Below are positions 15,928 to 25,631 of a stretch of DNA of 62,359 nucleotides, in pieces. A program made the position numbers and the translations under genes. The stretch spans positions 48,275-110,633 of the forward strand of contig NZ_DEXW01000046.1 of NCBI RefSeq assembly GCF_002364335.1. Reading direction: 5' to 3'. How positions within the stretch are numbered: position 1 is the stretch's first letter; each line of letters begins with the position of its first letter. The notes below the pieces were generated by a model. It was not told the DNA's origin and made no database searches. It saw nothing but the letters and a program-made list of their open reading frames with translations. The stretch is from Winogradskyella sp. UBA3174 (GTDB lineage: Bacteria; Bacteroidota; Bacteroidia; Flavobacteriales; Flavobacteriaceae).

Positions 15928-16932
15928 ATGAGTAAGGCCCAAAGTTTAGTATCTATTATCATTCCCATATATAACAGAGCGCACCTCATAAGTGAAACGT
16001 TAAACAGTATTACTGCACAAACGTTTTCAAATTGGGAATGTATAATTGTAGATGACGGGAGTACGGATAATACAATGACCGTTTTAAAAACATTTCAGAA
16101 AGAAGATTCTAGATTCAGAATCTATAAAAGATCAGAAGATAAAACTAAAGGAGCTAATGCTTGCAGAAATTATGGTTGGAGTTTAGCAAAAGGAGACTAC
16201 ATCAAGTTTTTTGATAGTGATGATGTAATGAAGTCTCAGTTTCTCGAAAATCAGGTTAAACATTTAGATGAAAACCCAAATTTAGATTTTTGTGCAAGCT
16301 ACTGGGAAGTATGGTACGCTGATGGTTCTACCATGAAAAATAAACCATATACAGATATAGATTTCAGAGAAAATCCTGTAAAATCATATTTATTAGAGAG
16401 TCATATATTTCCAACACCAGCTCCGCTTTGGAGAAAAATATTCTTAGTTACTGCAGATTATTTCAATGAAGACCTACAACGCGGACAAGAGGCTGATTTT
16501 CACTTTAATATAATGTGTAAATCACCCAACTATGAATTCGTAGACGATTTTGCGTTTTTGGTACGTGTTGGTCACGATAGTATAAAAACAAAAGGATCAA
16601 CTTTCGATGCCCAATTATCTATTTTTAAATATTTTAAAAATGTTGCCAAAAAAGTTAGTATTAGTAATAATGTAGAGAAAGAACATTTAATTCAATATGC
16701 TTTTTTTAGAATGGCAATTGCATTTTATAATATGATTTCGAGATCAAACAAAAATGAACGTAATACGTTATTTGACAACTATTTTGAAACCTTAAAACAA
16801 CTGTCAGAAGAACCTTATATAAATAAAAGGAGTAGATTAGCACTAGGAAAAATTGCCTTAAAGTATTTAGGAAAAGGGTATATGTTTTTCTATTACCCAG
16901 AGTTCGATCATCGTTTAAAAATAGACTATTAA
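15928..16932 (+). CDS. Glycosyltransferase family 2 protein, paralogue of the preceding gene
   Basis: A 334-residue GT-A transferase with SIIIPIYNRA, VDDGSTD and FFDSDD (Asp96-Asp99). The Asn-Ala-Cys-Arg-Asn-Tyr-Gly block is shared with the gene before it, but the C-terminal halves differ (acceptor side). Gaps are 27 bp upstream and 2 bp downstream, so it is in the operon. Function: addition of one sugar to the lipid-linked unit; sugar unknown. Confidence 0.85.
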   Translation: MSKAQSLVSIIIPIYNRAHLISETLNSITAQTFSNWECIIVDDGSTDNTMTVLKTFQKEDSRFRIYKRSEDKTKGANACRNYGWSLAKGDYIKFFDSDDVMKSQFLENQVKHLDENPNLDFCASYWEVWYADGSTMKNKPYTDIDFRENPVKSYLLESHIFPTPAPLWRKIFLVTADYFNEDLQRGQEADFHFNIMCKSPNYEFVDDFAFLVRVGHDSIKTKGSTFDAQLSIFKYFKNVAKKVSISNNVEKEHLIQYAFFRMAIAFYNMISRSNKNERNTLFDNYFETLKQLSEEPYINKRSRLALGKIALKYLGKGYMFFYYPEFDHRLKIDY

Positions 16933-16934
16933 TT

Positions 16935-18011
16935 ATGCCTAGATTATTATTTGTTTGTCCAGATATACAACAACCATCAGGTGGTATAAAGCAGATTTAT
17001 AGACAAGTAGATGTTTTGAATAAAAATAACTTTGAAGCTTATATTCTGCATGAGAATTCAGGTTTTAAATGCAACTGGTTTGCAAATACAACACCAGTAG
17101 TTTACAACTCATCCCTTTTTAAGGCCTTAGCAAATTTAAAACTGAAAGCTGACCTTTCATCTAAACAGAAATTGAAATCGTTGGTAAAGCAAAGTATAAA
17201 GAAAGCTAAAAATTCTGGTGTAAAAGGAGAGGTTATAGAAATCTTAGAGAGCGATATTTTAGTGTTTCCAGAAGTATACGGACCTAAGTTGGCCGAAGTA
17301 AAACCTGGTATTAAAAAAGTAATTTATAACCAAGGTGCTTATCAAACATTTTTTGGTTATGATTTAGATTTAAAAGATACCCATACACCATACCATCACA
17401 AGGATTTAATTAGTGTGATTGTGAATTCTGAAGATGCCAAACAATACATGAATTTAGCTTTTCCTAAGCTAAATATTTATAGAGTTAAATATGGTTTTGA
17501 TAGCAATAAATTTTCAATAAAAACGACTAAGAAAAAACAGATTTCTTTTATGCCAAGACGTTTGCGATCAGATATTGTTCAGGTCATAAATATTTTAAAA
17601 TTTAAAGGAGTTTTAGATGGTTGGAACATTAAGCTAATTGAAAATATGAGCGAACAGCAAGTAGCGGATTGTATGAAAGAAAGTACTATTTTCTTAAGCT
17701 TTAATATTAATGAAGGCTTTGGGATGCCACCAGCAGAAGCGATGGCTTGTGGTTGTATTGTTGCAGGTTATCCTGGTCAAGGTGGTACGGAGATTTTTAA
17801 TACAGATTTTTCATTTCCTGTAAAGGATAGAGATATAAAAGCTTACGTAAAAACACTTGACAATCTTATAAAAGCTTACGAAGAAAACCCAGAGCCATTT
17901 AATATAATGACTAAAAAAGCATCAGAGTTTATTTTGTCAGAATATAGTATGGAAGAAGAAGAACGCACCATCATAGAGGCGTGGTCTAACGTTTTAAAAT
18001 TAAAAGCCTAA
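16935..18011 (+). CDS. Glycosyltransferase, GT-B fold (GT4-like)
   Basis: A 358-residue protein with the C-terminal donor-site motif NEGFGMPPAEAMACGCIVAGYPGQGG, the E-x7-E signature of GT4-type enzymes. The N-terminal half has CPDIQQPSGGIKQIYRQVDVL, a loop typical of Rossmann-like GT-B acceptor domains. The central VNSEDAKQYM and PRRLRSDI segments fit as well. It has no membrane segment. It probably transfers a sugar to the growing unit. Confidence 0.8.
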   Translation: MPRLLFVCPDIQQPSGGIKQIYRQVDVLNKNNFEAYILHENSGFKCNWFANTTPVVYNSSLFKALANLKLKADLSSKQKLKSLVKQSIKKAKNSGVKGEVIEILESDILVFPEVYGPKLAEVKPGIKKVIYNQGAYQTFFGYDLDLKDTHTPYHHKDLISVIVNSEDAKQYMNLAFPKLNIYRVKYGFDSNKFSIKTTKKKQISFMPRRLRSDIVQVINILKFKGVLDGWNIKLIENMSEQQVADCMKESTIFLSFNINEGFGMPPAEAMACGCIVAGYPGQGGTEIFNTDFSFPVKDRDIKAYVKTLDNLIKAYEENPEPFNIMTKKASEFILSEYSMEEEERTIIEAWSNVLKLKA

Positions 18012-18017
18012 TAAATT

Positions 18018-18947
18018 TTGGCTAAAGTTACCGTAATCATACCGAGTTATAATCATCAAAACTACATCGAGCAGCGCTTAGATAGTATCCAAAATCAATC
18101 TTATAAAGATTGGGAAGCTATAATTATTGATGATAAATCGATAGATGATAGTGTCTGTCTTATTGAGAATTATCTAAAGAATAATCCAGACTTCAAAATC
18201 AAACAGTTTATAAAAAATGATATCAATTCTGGTAGTGGGTATAAATCATGGCAAAAAGGGATCAATTTAGCCACAACTGAATATATTTGGATTGCAGAAA
18301 CCGATGATTATTGTGAGTCTGATTTTTTAGAGACTACAGTTGCAGCATTGGAATCGCATCCAAAAGTAGCCTTAGCATTTACGGGAAGTAACTATGTGGA
18401 TACTAACGGTAAATTTTTATATAATTCATTAAAACGATTTTCGAAATTAAATTTAAAAGAAAGCGGGTTTAAAGTTTTTGAAGAAAAGGTTATGAAGGTA
18501 GATTTACCATTAAACGCTCTAATTACAAATGGAAGTAGTGTGGTGTTTAGAAAATCAAAAGCTATAATTCCGGATGCTATTTTCAATAACAAGCAGATAT
18601 CAGATTTATTTTTATGGACCTATATATTAAAAGATGCATCATTTGTATGTATCAATAAAATGCTCAATTCATTTAGGAGACATGAGGCTTCCACAACCAC
18701 AATTAATTTTGCGGAAAACAATTCTAAAGTATATAAAGAATACGTCAACTATCTTAATTATTTTGAATTAGATAAATCAACCTCAGTTAAAGTGCAAGAT
18801 CATTTTATTAAACATTTTTTAATTCCTAATAGAAAAAAGGTTGGTTATTTTTATACCAAACCATTAGAGGAATTAAAAGGGTTTTCTAAAGTAACGATGC
18901 GAATTCAGATTATTAAAGCCTATATAAATCACACCATAAAAAAGTAA
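18018..18947 (+). CDS. Glycosyltransferase family 2 protein
   Basis: A 309-residue GT-A transferase. The N-terminus is MAKVTVIIPSYNHQNYI, with the nucleotide motif IIDDKSIDDS and the metal site IAETDDY in place of DxD. The start is TTG at 18018; the conserved VTVIIPSYN begins three residues later, so no other start fits. It is 6 bp from the upstream stop. Donor unknown. Confidence 0.83.
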   Translation: MAKVTVIIPSYNHQNYIEQRLDSIQNQSYKDWEAIIIDDKSIDDSVCLIENYLKNNPDFKIKQFIKNDINSGSGYKSWQKGINLATTEYIWIAETDDYCESDFLETTVAALESHPKVALAFTGSNYVDTNGKFLYNSLKRFSKLNLKESGFKVFEEKVMKVDLPLNALITNGSSVVFRKSKAIIPDAIFNNKQISDLFLWTYILKDASFVCINKMLNSFRRHEASTTTINFAENNSKVYKEYVNYLNYFELDKSTSVKVQDHFIKHFLIPNRKKVGYFYTKPLEELKGFSKVTMRIQIIKAYINHTIKK

Positions 18948-18956
18948 CTTGTTTTT

Positions 18957-19838
18957 TTGAAAAAAGTTTCAGTCATCATACCAACATATAACCGTGCTGA
19001 GTTTCTAAAACTCACACTAGATAGCGTGCTTAATCAAACCTATAATCCAATAGAGATTATAGTAGTTGATGATGGTTCACCAAACACAGAAACAGCTGAA
19101 TTGTGTGCAGTATACAAAACCGTTACATACCTAAAAACTAAAAATAGTGGTGGACCAGCAACACCTAGAAACATTGGTATTGCTAATGCAACAGGTGAGT
19201 ATTTAGCATTTCTAGATGATGATGATATCTGGTTACCAAACAAAATAAAGGAACAAGTGGCTGTTTTAGAAAAGCATCCAGATTTCGGTTTAGTGCATTG
19301 TTATTGTAATGTTATTGATGAAAATGGAATATTTACAAATTCAACTGTAGGTAAACCAGGAAATCCATCAGTGAAACAGGGAGATGTAAAGCTTAAAATG
19401 ATTGGTAATTGGACATTAATGATGCCAACACCATTAGTAAGAAAATCCTTGATTATTACTGTTGGATTTTTTAATACAACTATTCCGGCAGCTTTAGAAG
19501 ATGTTGAGTTTTGGACGCGTTGTAGTTTTTACACAAAATTTTATTACATAGATAAAGCATTAGCAAATTATCGTGTGCATACCAATAATATTTCTGCTTT
19601 AAATCCTAATTATGTGAATTTGCCACTGTATCTAAAAGCGGTTTTACAAACACAATTAATAGAAAACAGAATTACACAAAAAGAGTATAAAAAGCTATTG
19701 CAAAACGTTAGTTTTTCGCAGGCTAAGAATATAAAGGCATATCCACTAAAAACATTCTTAAATTTATTTAAGATTAATCCATTTTGGATTATTAACTTTC
19801 ACATATTAAAAGTGATACTAAAAAGAGTAATAGCATGA
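18957..19838 (+). CDS. Glycosyltransferase family 2 protein
   Basis: A 293-residue GT-A transferase with VSVIIPTYNRAEFL, VVDDGSPN and the metal site LDDDDIWLPNK. The TPRNIGIANATGEYLAFLDD run is a classic GT2 core. The start is TTG at 18957, since the conserved core begins only a few residues downstream. The stop overlaps the next start (ATGA). Confidence 0.85.
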   Translation: MKKVSVIIPTYNRAEFLKLTLDSVLNQTYNPIEIIVVDDGSPNTETAELCAVYKTVTYLKTKNSGGPATPRNIGIANATGEYLAFLDDDDIWLPNKIKEQVAVLEKHPDFGLVHCYCNVIDENGIFTNSTVGKPGNPSVKQGDVKLKMIGNWTLMMPTPLVRKSLIITVGFFNTTIPAALEDVEFWTRCSFYTKFYYIDKALANYRVHTNNISALNPNYVNLPLYLKAVLQTQLIENRITQKEYKKLLQNVSFSQAKNIKAYPLKTFLNLFKINPFWIINFHILKVILKRVIA

Positions 19839-20770
19839 CAAATACTACAGTTCTCATTACAGGAGGAGCAGGAAATGTAGGCAGTGCATTGGCTATAAAA
19901 TTAGCTAAAGACACTAATAATACAGTTGTAATAATTGATAATATTTCCACAGGAAGTAGAGATAAAGTACCTAATCTAGACAACGTTATTTTCATTAAAG
20001 CAGATGTTAATAATTACCAAGACGTTGTACCTGTTTTTGGACGTTTTAATTTCGACTATGTGTTTCATTATGCTGCAGTAGTTGGTGTTGCACGTACCTT
20101 AGAAAATCCTATGTCTGTGCTTGAGGATATTGAAGGCATTAAAAACATATTGAATTTATCAAAAAACACAGGTGTTAAACGTGTGTTCTATTCGAGTTCA
20201 TCAGAAGTTTATGGTGAGCCTTTCGAAATTCCACAAAACGAACAAACCACACCTCTAAATTCTAGATTGCCTTACGCTATTGTGAAAAATGTTGGTGAAG
20301 CTTTTTTTAAATCATTTTACGATGAATACGGCTTAGAATATACCATTTTTAGATTTTTTAATACTTATGGTCCAAATCAGAGTGATGATTTTGTAATGCC
20401 ACGTTTCTTAAGAGCTGCGATGGCAAATGAGAATATATTTATTTATGGTGATGGGCAGCAGACGCGCTCATTCTGTTATGTAGATGATAATGTAGATACC
20501 TGCATTAAAGCGATGTACAGCGCAGATCATATTAATGAAGTTTTAAACATTGGTAGTGATATAGAAATGACGATTTTAGAATTGGCACAAGAGATTATTA
20601 AATTTACGAACTCTAAATCTGAAATCATCCATCTTCCTGCTTTAAAAGAAGGTGATATGGCAAGACGTTGTCCTGATAATTCTAAAATGCGCGAACTTTT
20701 AGATAGAGAATTAGTCCCTTTAGAAAACGGATTGAAACATTTAATTGATTTTTATGAGAATAGGGATTAA
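19835..20770 (+). CDS. NAD-dependent sugar epimerase/dehydratase (SDR family)
   Basis: This 311-residue extended SDR has the nucleotide-binding GGAGNVGS loop (N-terminus MTNTTVLITGGAGNVGSALA) and YSSSSEVYGEP. The YAIVK is the YxxxK catalytic pair, in the same position as in UDP-glucose 4-epimerase relatives. It also has RFFNTYGPNQ. It could be a 4-epimerase, a dehydratase or a reductase, and the sequence does not settle which. It is distinct from the WbpP-like enzyme at 10949. Confidence 0.83.
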   Translation: MTNTTVLITGGAGNVGSALAIKLAKDTNNTVVIIDNISTGSRDKVPNLDNVIFIKADVNNYQDVVPVFGRFNFDYVFHYAAVVGVARTLENPMSVLEDIEGIKNILNLSKNTGVKRVFYSSSSEVYGEPFEIPQNEQTTPLNSRLPYAIVKNVGEAFFKSFYDEYGLEYTIFRFFNTYGPNQSDDFVMPRFLRAAMANENIFIYGDGQQTRSFCYVDDNVDTCIKAMYSADHINEVLNIGSDIEMTILELAQEIIKFTNSKSEIIHLPALKEGDMARRCPDNSKMRELLDRELVPLENGLKHLIDFYENRD

Positions 20771-21767
20771 TCCTGAAAAAGAAAACAATCAACTCGCGTT
20801 AGAATCCTATCATCGTGTGGTCATACCAGTTTATATTCCTAATCTGGAAGAAGACTATTTCAAAGATGGTTTAGTGATTTTTAAGTTGTGTGTTGAATCT
20901 TTGCTTCATACCATTCATAACAAAACTCGAATTTCACTTATTGATAACGGGTCTTGTAAAGTTGTTAATGAGTATTTGAAGCATTTATATGATTCTAATG
21001 AAAAGATAGATCAACTCTTAAATTCTAAAATCAACCTAGGAAAAGTAAACGCTATTTATTCGGCTGTAAAAAGTAATCTTGAACCTTTAATTACCATATC
21101 AGATGCAGATGTGATGTTCTTGCCCAATTGGCAAAGTAATGTCGAAGGTATTTTAAGAGATTTTCCTGAAAGTGGCATGGTTTCCCCAGTTCCAAGCAGT
21201 TTAGGTTACAGAAGTGAATTTTTAAATAGCACCACGTATTATGCTGTTTTTAAAGGTAAAATTCAGTTTGAAGATGTTATAAATCCAGAAGGACTAAAAA
21301 AATTCCAAGAAAGTATTGGTCGAGAGATGTACACTAATATTCATCTAGAAAAATACCTAACTGTTTCAAATTCAAAAAATTCTGCGGCTATTGGTTGTGG
21401 TCATTTTGTGGCGACGTTACGATCAGATATTTTTAAAAGCGCACCACAAGAAGTTTGTCAGCATAAAATTGTTGGAGGTAGCGAAAGCACCTATTTTGAC
21501 ATCCCTAATGATGAAGCCGGTTATTTAAGACTAGCAACAAAAGATAATTACGCCTACCATTTGGGTAATGTTTTTGAACCTTGGATGCAAAACAAAATGG
21601 AAGCATTATTACAACATCCCAAAGAAGAAACATTATTAGAAGAATTACCAGAAGGACAACCCATATCGTCTTTTCAATACACGATTGGTAAAATTCTTAA
21701 AATTCTTTTATTTAAAAAATTTAAAACCCAGTACTTTAAAATAAAAGGTGTAAAAACTCCATATTAA
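20754..21767 (+). CDS. Glycosyltransferase-like protein, GT-A fold
   Basis: A 337-residue protein containing VVIPVYIPNL near the N-terminus, LIDNGSC, and ITISDADVMFLPNW, where Asp-Ala-Asp is the likely metal site. This is a GT2-like core with a longer first segment than usual. The C-terminal half includes IGCGHFVATLRSDIF. The ATG at 20754 overlaps the end of the SDR gene by 17 bp; a TTG at 20745 is the alternative. The stop overlaps the next ATG (TAATG). Confident as a nucleotide-sugar enzyme, less so as to family. Confidence 0.7.
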   Translation: MRIGINPEKENNQLALESYHRVVIPVYIPNLEEDYFKDGLVIFKLCVESLLHTIHNKTRISLIDNGSCKVVNEYLKHLYDSNEKIDQLLNSKINLGKVNAIYSAVKSNLEPLITISDADVMFLPNWQSNVEGILRDFPESGMVSPVPSSLGYRSEFLNSTTYYAVFKGKIQFEDVINPEGLKKFQESIGREMYTNIHLEKYLTVSNSKNSAAIGCGHFVATLRSDIFKSAPQEVCQHKIVGGSESTYFDIPNDEAGYLRLATKDNYAYHLGNVFEPWMQNKMEALLQHPKEETLLEELPEGQPISSFQYTIGKILKILLFKKFKTQYFKIKGVKTPY

Positions 21768-22843
21768 TGGAAAAAATGGCAAAAGTCTTAATTTCAAATA
21801 TTGCTTTGCCAACGGCTACAATTGGGAGTTGGACGACTAGAATGAGTCGTTTTGTAATTGAAAACCCTAACTTTTTTAAATATATACTTTCTCCAAATAA
21901 GAGTTTAAATACATCCGTGTTTTGCCAAAAACGTGCATTTATCACTTGGAAAAAACCATTACGTAAGTTACAGTTACGTCATTGGGTAGCATCAGATTAT
22001 ATAAAACAAATTAAAAAAATAGCAATTAAGTATGATAAATTAGTTATCGTAGTTATGGACGATTCACATTTAGTAGAAGCGATAAGTCTAATTAAGCACG
22101 GTTTAAAATGTGAGATAGAATTAGTCTTTTCATTTCATGGATTTAATCTAACGTTAGATTCGAAAATAATCACTTCAATCGATAAAATTCTGTGGTTATC
22201 TAAATTAGCTTCAGACAAAAATAAACTAAAGTATCACAATTTCCCTGAATCTTATGTGATCGGTAATGCTATAGACTCAAAGATATTTTTTCCGTTAGAC
22301 GCTGAAAAATTTATTACGAATAGAGCTAAAAAAGGCTATTCAGAGTCAGATGAAATTTTAATTTGGATGGCAAATGATCGTCCAAAAAAAGGATTTCATA
22401 TTTTTAAATCAGTAGCGGAGCAATTACTCGAGGAGCAAACAAATCTCAAAGTGATTATTATTGGGTCTACCCAAACGATTAATCATCCCAATGTAAGTTC
22501 AGTTGGTAGAATTCCCAACAGCGAAGTCGCTACGTATTTACAATTGGGTAGCTATTATATGTTTACAACCTTATATGAAGAAGGTTTTGGTCTATCAATG
22601 ATAGAAGCTTTAAAATGTGGTAATGCAGTAATAGCTTCTAATCTTGGCGCAATTCCAGAAGTGTTGAAGGGTTTAGAACAAAACTATCTTATCGATGAAC
22701 CCGAAGCCATAAATTCTTGGGAAGACTATTTTAATTTGGCAAGAACAAATAGTAACTTTGGCAAAGAGCGCCTATCAAAGAAGAATTCAGGTAGTATCTG
22801 GAATTATGAAGATTGGGAAGCGAAATTTATAGATGCTGTTTAA
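21767..22843 (+). CDS. Glycosyltransferase family 4 protein
   Basis: A 358-residue GT-B enzyme. The C-terminal donor site reads YEEGFGLSMIEALKCGNAVIASNLGAIPE, with E-x7-E. Other segments are WMANDRPKKGFHIF and VIIIGSTQTINHPNV (interdomain strand). It has no membrane segment. It sits just before the nonulosonate genes and could use one of their products or an ordinary sugar; this is not decidable. Confidence 0.83.
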   Translation: MEKMAKVLISNIALPTATIGSWTTRMSRFVIENPNFFKYILSPNKSLNTSVFCQKRAFITWKKPLRKLQLRHWVASDYIKQIKKIAIKYDKLVIVVMDDSHLVEAISLIKHGLKCEIELVFSFHGFNLTLDSKIITSIDKILWLSKLASDKNKLKYHNFPESYVIGNAIDSKIFFPLDAEKFITNRAKKGYSESDEILIWMANDRPKKGFHIFKSVAEQLLEEQTNLKVIIIGSTQTINHPNVSSVGRIPNSEVATYLQLGSYYMFTTLYEEGFGLSMIEALKCGNAVIASNLGAIPEVLKGLEQNYLIDEPEAINSWEDYFNLARTNSNFGKERLSKKNSGSIWNYEDWEAKFIDAV

Positions 22844-22878
22844 GTTAAACAAAGTTAGACTTCATTAAAATAAAACAA

Positions 22879-23925
22879 ATGAATAAACCACACATAACCA
22901 TAGCCGGCAGAAAAATAGGGCAAGATCATCCGCCTTTGGTAATCGCAGAAATTGGCATTAACCACGAAGGTTCGCTAGAGGTTGCAAAAGAAATGGTAGA
23001 TGCAGCAAAGCGCGCAGGTATTGAGGTTGTGAAACATCAAACCCATATCGTAGAAGATGAAATGAGTGGAGCAGCAAAATCTGTTATTCCTGGTAATGCA
23101 GATGTCTCTATTTATGATATTATGGATCGTTGTTCACTAAATGAAGCTGACGAGAAAGCTTTAAAAGCTTATGTAGAAAGTAAGGGCATGATTTTTATTT
23201 CTACACCATTCTCAAGAGCTGCAGCTAATAGGTTACAGTCTATGAATGTTGAAGCCTATAAAATAGGTTCAGGTGAATGTAATAATTACCCGCTTTTAGA
23301 ACATATCGCTAAATTTGGGAAACCTATAATTTTAAGCACTGGAATGAACACTATTGAAAGTGTAAGTAAAGCCGTTGCTATTTTTGATAAACATAAGGTG
23401 CCATTGGCATTATTACATACCACAAATTTATATCCAACACCATCGCATTTGGTAAGATTTGGTGCGATGACCGAATTACACAATGCATTTCCGGATAAGG
23501 TTTTTGGCTTAAGTGATCACACACTAAATAACAACGCATGTATTGGATCAGTGGCACTTGGTGCTTCAGTTTTAGAACGTCATTTTACAGATCATATGCA
23601 ACGTACAGGTCCAGATATTGTGTGTAGTATGGATGAAGCAGCTGCAAAAGAATTAATCATTGCAAGTAAAGAAGTGGCAAGTATGCGAGGAGGAACTAAA
23701 GAGCCAGCTAAAGAAGAACAAGTTACTATAGATTTTGCATTTGCCACAGTTTGTACCATAAAAGATATTGAAAAAGGAGATGTTTTTACTGAAGAAAACA
23801 TTTGGGTAAAACGACCAGGAACAGGTGAGATATTAGCAGAACATTATAATGCTGTTTTAGGTAAAGTAGCTAAAGAAACTATTGAAAAAGATAAACAAGT
23901 CGCATGGGCAGATATTCAATCATAG
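22879..23925 (+). CDS. N-acetylneuraminate synthase family protein (NeuB-like)
   Basis: A 348-residue PEP-dependent synthase that condenses PEP with an N-acylated hexosamine (ManNAc for sialic acid) to give a nonulosonic acid. The N-terminus has PLVIAEIGINHEGSLEVAKEM, then VVKHQTHIVEDEM and ISTPFSRAAANRL. The barrel has YKIGSGECNNYPLLEHIA and ILSTGMNT. LSDHTLNNNACIGSVALGA and LERHFT follow. The C-terminal ~80 residues are the SAF domain (TIKDIEKGDVFTEENIWVKRPGTGE). It is of full length. It may equally be a legionaminate- or pseudaminate-type synthase. NeuC lies two genes downstream; no CMP-sugar synthetase is visible. Confidence 0.9.
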   Translation: MNKPHITIAGRKIGQDHPPLVIAEIGINHEGSLEVAKEMVDAAKRAGIEVVKHQTHIVEDEMSGAAKSVIPGNADVSIYDIMDRCSLNEADEKALKAYVESKGMIFISTPFSRAAANRLQSMNVEAYKIGSGECNNYPLLEHIAKFGKPIILSTGMNTIESVSKAVAIFDKHKVPLALLHTTNLYPTPSHLVRFGAMTELHNAFPDKVFGLSDHTLNNNACIGSVALGASVLERHFTDHMQRTGPDIVCSMDEAAAKELIIASKEVASMRGGTKEPAKEEQVTIDFAFATVCTIKDIEKGDVFTEENIWVKRPGTGEILAEHYNAVLGKVAKETIEKDKQVAWADIQS

Positions 23926-24497
23926 ATTTTGTCAACTTTTTGTTGCAACGTGTTTATAACCCGAAACCAATTGCGGATGCTATTATAATTAGTGCTTTAA
24001 CTAAGGTGGTTAAAGACGTTAATTATCATTTTCCGGATACGAGTGAAGCCATTATAATCGAAAGGATAATAGCTAATCAAAACGAACTAGTATTATTTTT
24101 ATTCAGATTAGGAAGTGAGTTACACAAAGAAAACCAAGACCATTTAAAGCCTCAAATTCATTTTTTAATGAAAGATTTATGTTGTTGTGAAATTTATTTT
24201 AATTCAACAATAGACGAAGGATTTTATATTATTCATGGAGAAGGCACAGTCATAGGAAGTAGAAACACTATTGGCAAAGGGTTTATGATTCATCAAAATT
24301 GTACTGTTGGTCACAAAGTGAACGGATCAGGAAACGGAAACACGATTGGTAATAATGTGAAAATGTACTGTAACGCTTCAGTATTAGGATCTTTAACTAT
24401 TGGCAATAATGTCACTATTGGAGCGCATACCATGGTAAATAAAAATATTAAAGCGAATACAACAGTGGTTTCATCATCACGATTAGATTATCTTTAA
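23904..24497 (+). CDS. Left-handed beta-helix (hexapeptide) acetyltransferase, serine-acetyltransferase-like
   Basis: A 197-residue protein. The N-terminal ~90 residues are helical, like the SAT_N part of serine acetyltransferases. The C-terminal half has hexapeptide repeats (GEGTVIGSRNTIGKG, HQNCTVGHKV, NTIGNNVKMYCNASVLGS, LTIGNNVTIGAHTMV) that form a left-handed beta-helix. It lies between NeuB and NeuC and overlaps NeuB by 22 bp. In this setting it may O- or N-acetylate the sugar product, much as NeuD proteins do, but it is not a close NeuD look-alike. A plain serine acetyltransferase is less likely here. Confidence 0.78.
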   Translation: MGRYSIIDFVNFLLQRVYNPKPIADAIIISALTKVVKDVNYHFPDTSEAIIIERIIANQNELVLFLFRLGSELHKENQDHLKPQIHFLMKDLCCCEIYFNSTIDEGFYIIHGEGTVIGSRNTIGKGFMIHQNCTVGHKVNGSGNGNTIGNNVKMYCNASVLGSLTIGNNVTIGAHTMVNKNIKANTTVVSSSRLDYL

Positions 24498-25631
24498 ATG
24501 GAGCATAAAAAAATTATATTTCTAACAGGCACCAGAGCTGATTTTGGTAAGATTAAAGGTCTAATTTCCATTTTAGAGTCTAAAGCTAATTTTGAACCTT
24601 ATCTTTTTGTAACTGGTATGCACCTTTTGCATGAGTATGGTTATACACTATTAGAAGTTGAACGTTGTGGTTATAAGTATATTCATACGTTTAATAATCA
24701 TACACATGAGTCTACGATGGACTTAACTCTAGCGAAAACTATTGAGGGATTTTCGGCTTATGTAAAATCAACTAAGCCAGATTTAATAGTCGTACACGGT
24801 GATAGAGTGGAAGCATTAGCTGGAGCGATTGTAGGTAGTTTAAATAATATTTTAGTTGCGCATATTGAAGGTGGTGAGATTTCAGGTACTATTGATGAGT
24901 TAATAAGACATTCTGTATCTAAGTTAAGTCATATCCATTATACCTCAAATGACGAAGCTAAAAAGCGTTTATTGCAAATGGGTGAAGTGCCAGAATCCAT
25001 TTATACCATTGGCTCACCAGACATAGATGTTATGTTTTCTGATGCGTTACCAGGTTTAGATACGGTTACCAATTATTATGAAATTCCTTTTGAAAACTAT
25101 GCAGTAGCCATGTATCATCCTGTAACTACAGAAGTAGAAACGATTAAGGGTGATGCTGTTCAATTTGTTAAAGCGTTGAAGAAAAGTAATAAAAACTATA
25201 TTGTTGTTTTTCCGAATAATGATTTAGGAAGTCAAGCGATTTTAGAAGTCTATTCAACTTTAAAAAACAATTCTAATTTTAGAATTTTCCCATCAATTCG
25301 TTTCGAATATTTCTTAACTTTATTAAAGCATGCCGAATTCATTATTGGTAATAGTAGTGCAGGTATTAGAGAAGCACCTTATTATGGTGTACCTAGCATA
25401 AATGTAGGTACTAGACAGCAAAACAGAGTGTCTTTATCAAGTGTAGTAAATACAGAATGTAATGTTGATACTATTGTTAATGCAATTGATACAATAGGCT
25501 CAGTGAAGTCAGAAAAAATGCAGATATTTGGCTTTGGTGATAGTGCGTCTTTATTTCTAAAAAGTTTAGAATCAGAAACGTTATGGAGTGTTAATCATCA
25601 AAAGCAATTTAAAGATATTGATGAGTTCTAA
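24498..25631 (+). CDS. UDP-N-acetylglucosamine 2-epimerase, hydrolysing (NeuC-like)
   Basis: This 377-residue GT-B-like epimerase converts UDP-GlcNAc (or a related sugar) to ManNAc plus UDP. It has FLTGTRADFGKIKGLIS at the N-terminus, IVVHGDRVEALAGAIVG, HIEGGEISGTIDELIRHSVSKLSH and IGNSSAGIREAPYYGVPSINVG. The GDR, HIEGGE and SSAGIREA motifs mark the hydrolysing NeuC branch rather than the non-hydrolysing WecB. It starts directly after the acetyltransferase and overlaps the next gene by 11 bp. Its product would feed NeuB. Confidence 0.9.
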   Translation: MEHKKIIFLTGTRADFGKIKGLISILESKANFEPYLFVTGMHLLHEYGYTLLEVERCGYKYIHTFNNHTHESTMDLTLAKTIEGFSAYVKSTKPDLIVVHGDRVEALAGAIVGSLNNILVAHIEGGEISGTIDELIRHSVSKLSHIHYTSNDEAKKRLLQMGEVPESIYTIGSPDIDVMFSDALPGLDTVTNYYEIPFENYAVAMYHPVTTEVETIKGDAVQFVKALKKSNKNYIVVFPNNDLGSQAILEVYSTLKNNSNFRIFPSIRFEYFLTLLKHAEFIIGNSSAGIREAPYYGVPSINVGTRQQNRVSLSSVVNTECNVDTIVNAIDTIGSVKSEKMQIFGFGDSASLFLKSLESETLWSVNHQKQFKDIDEF

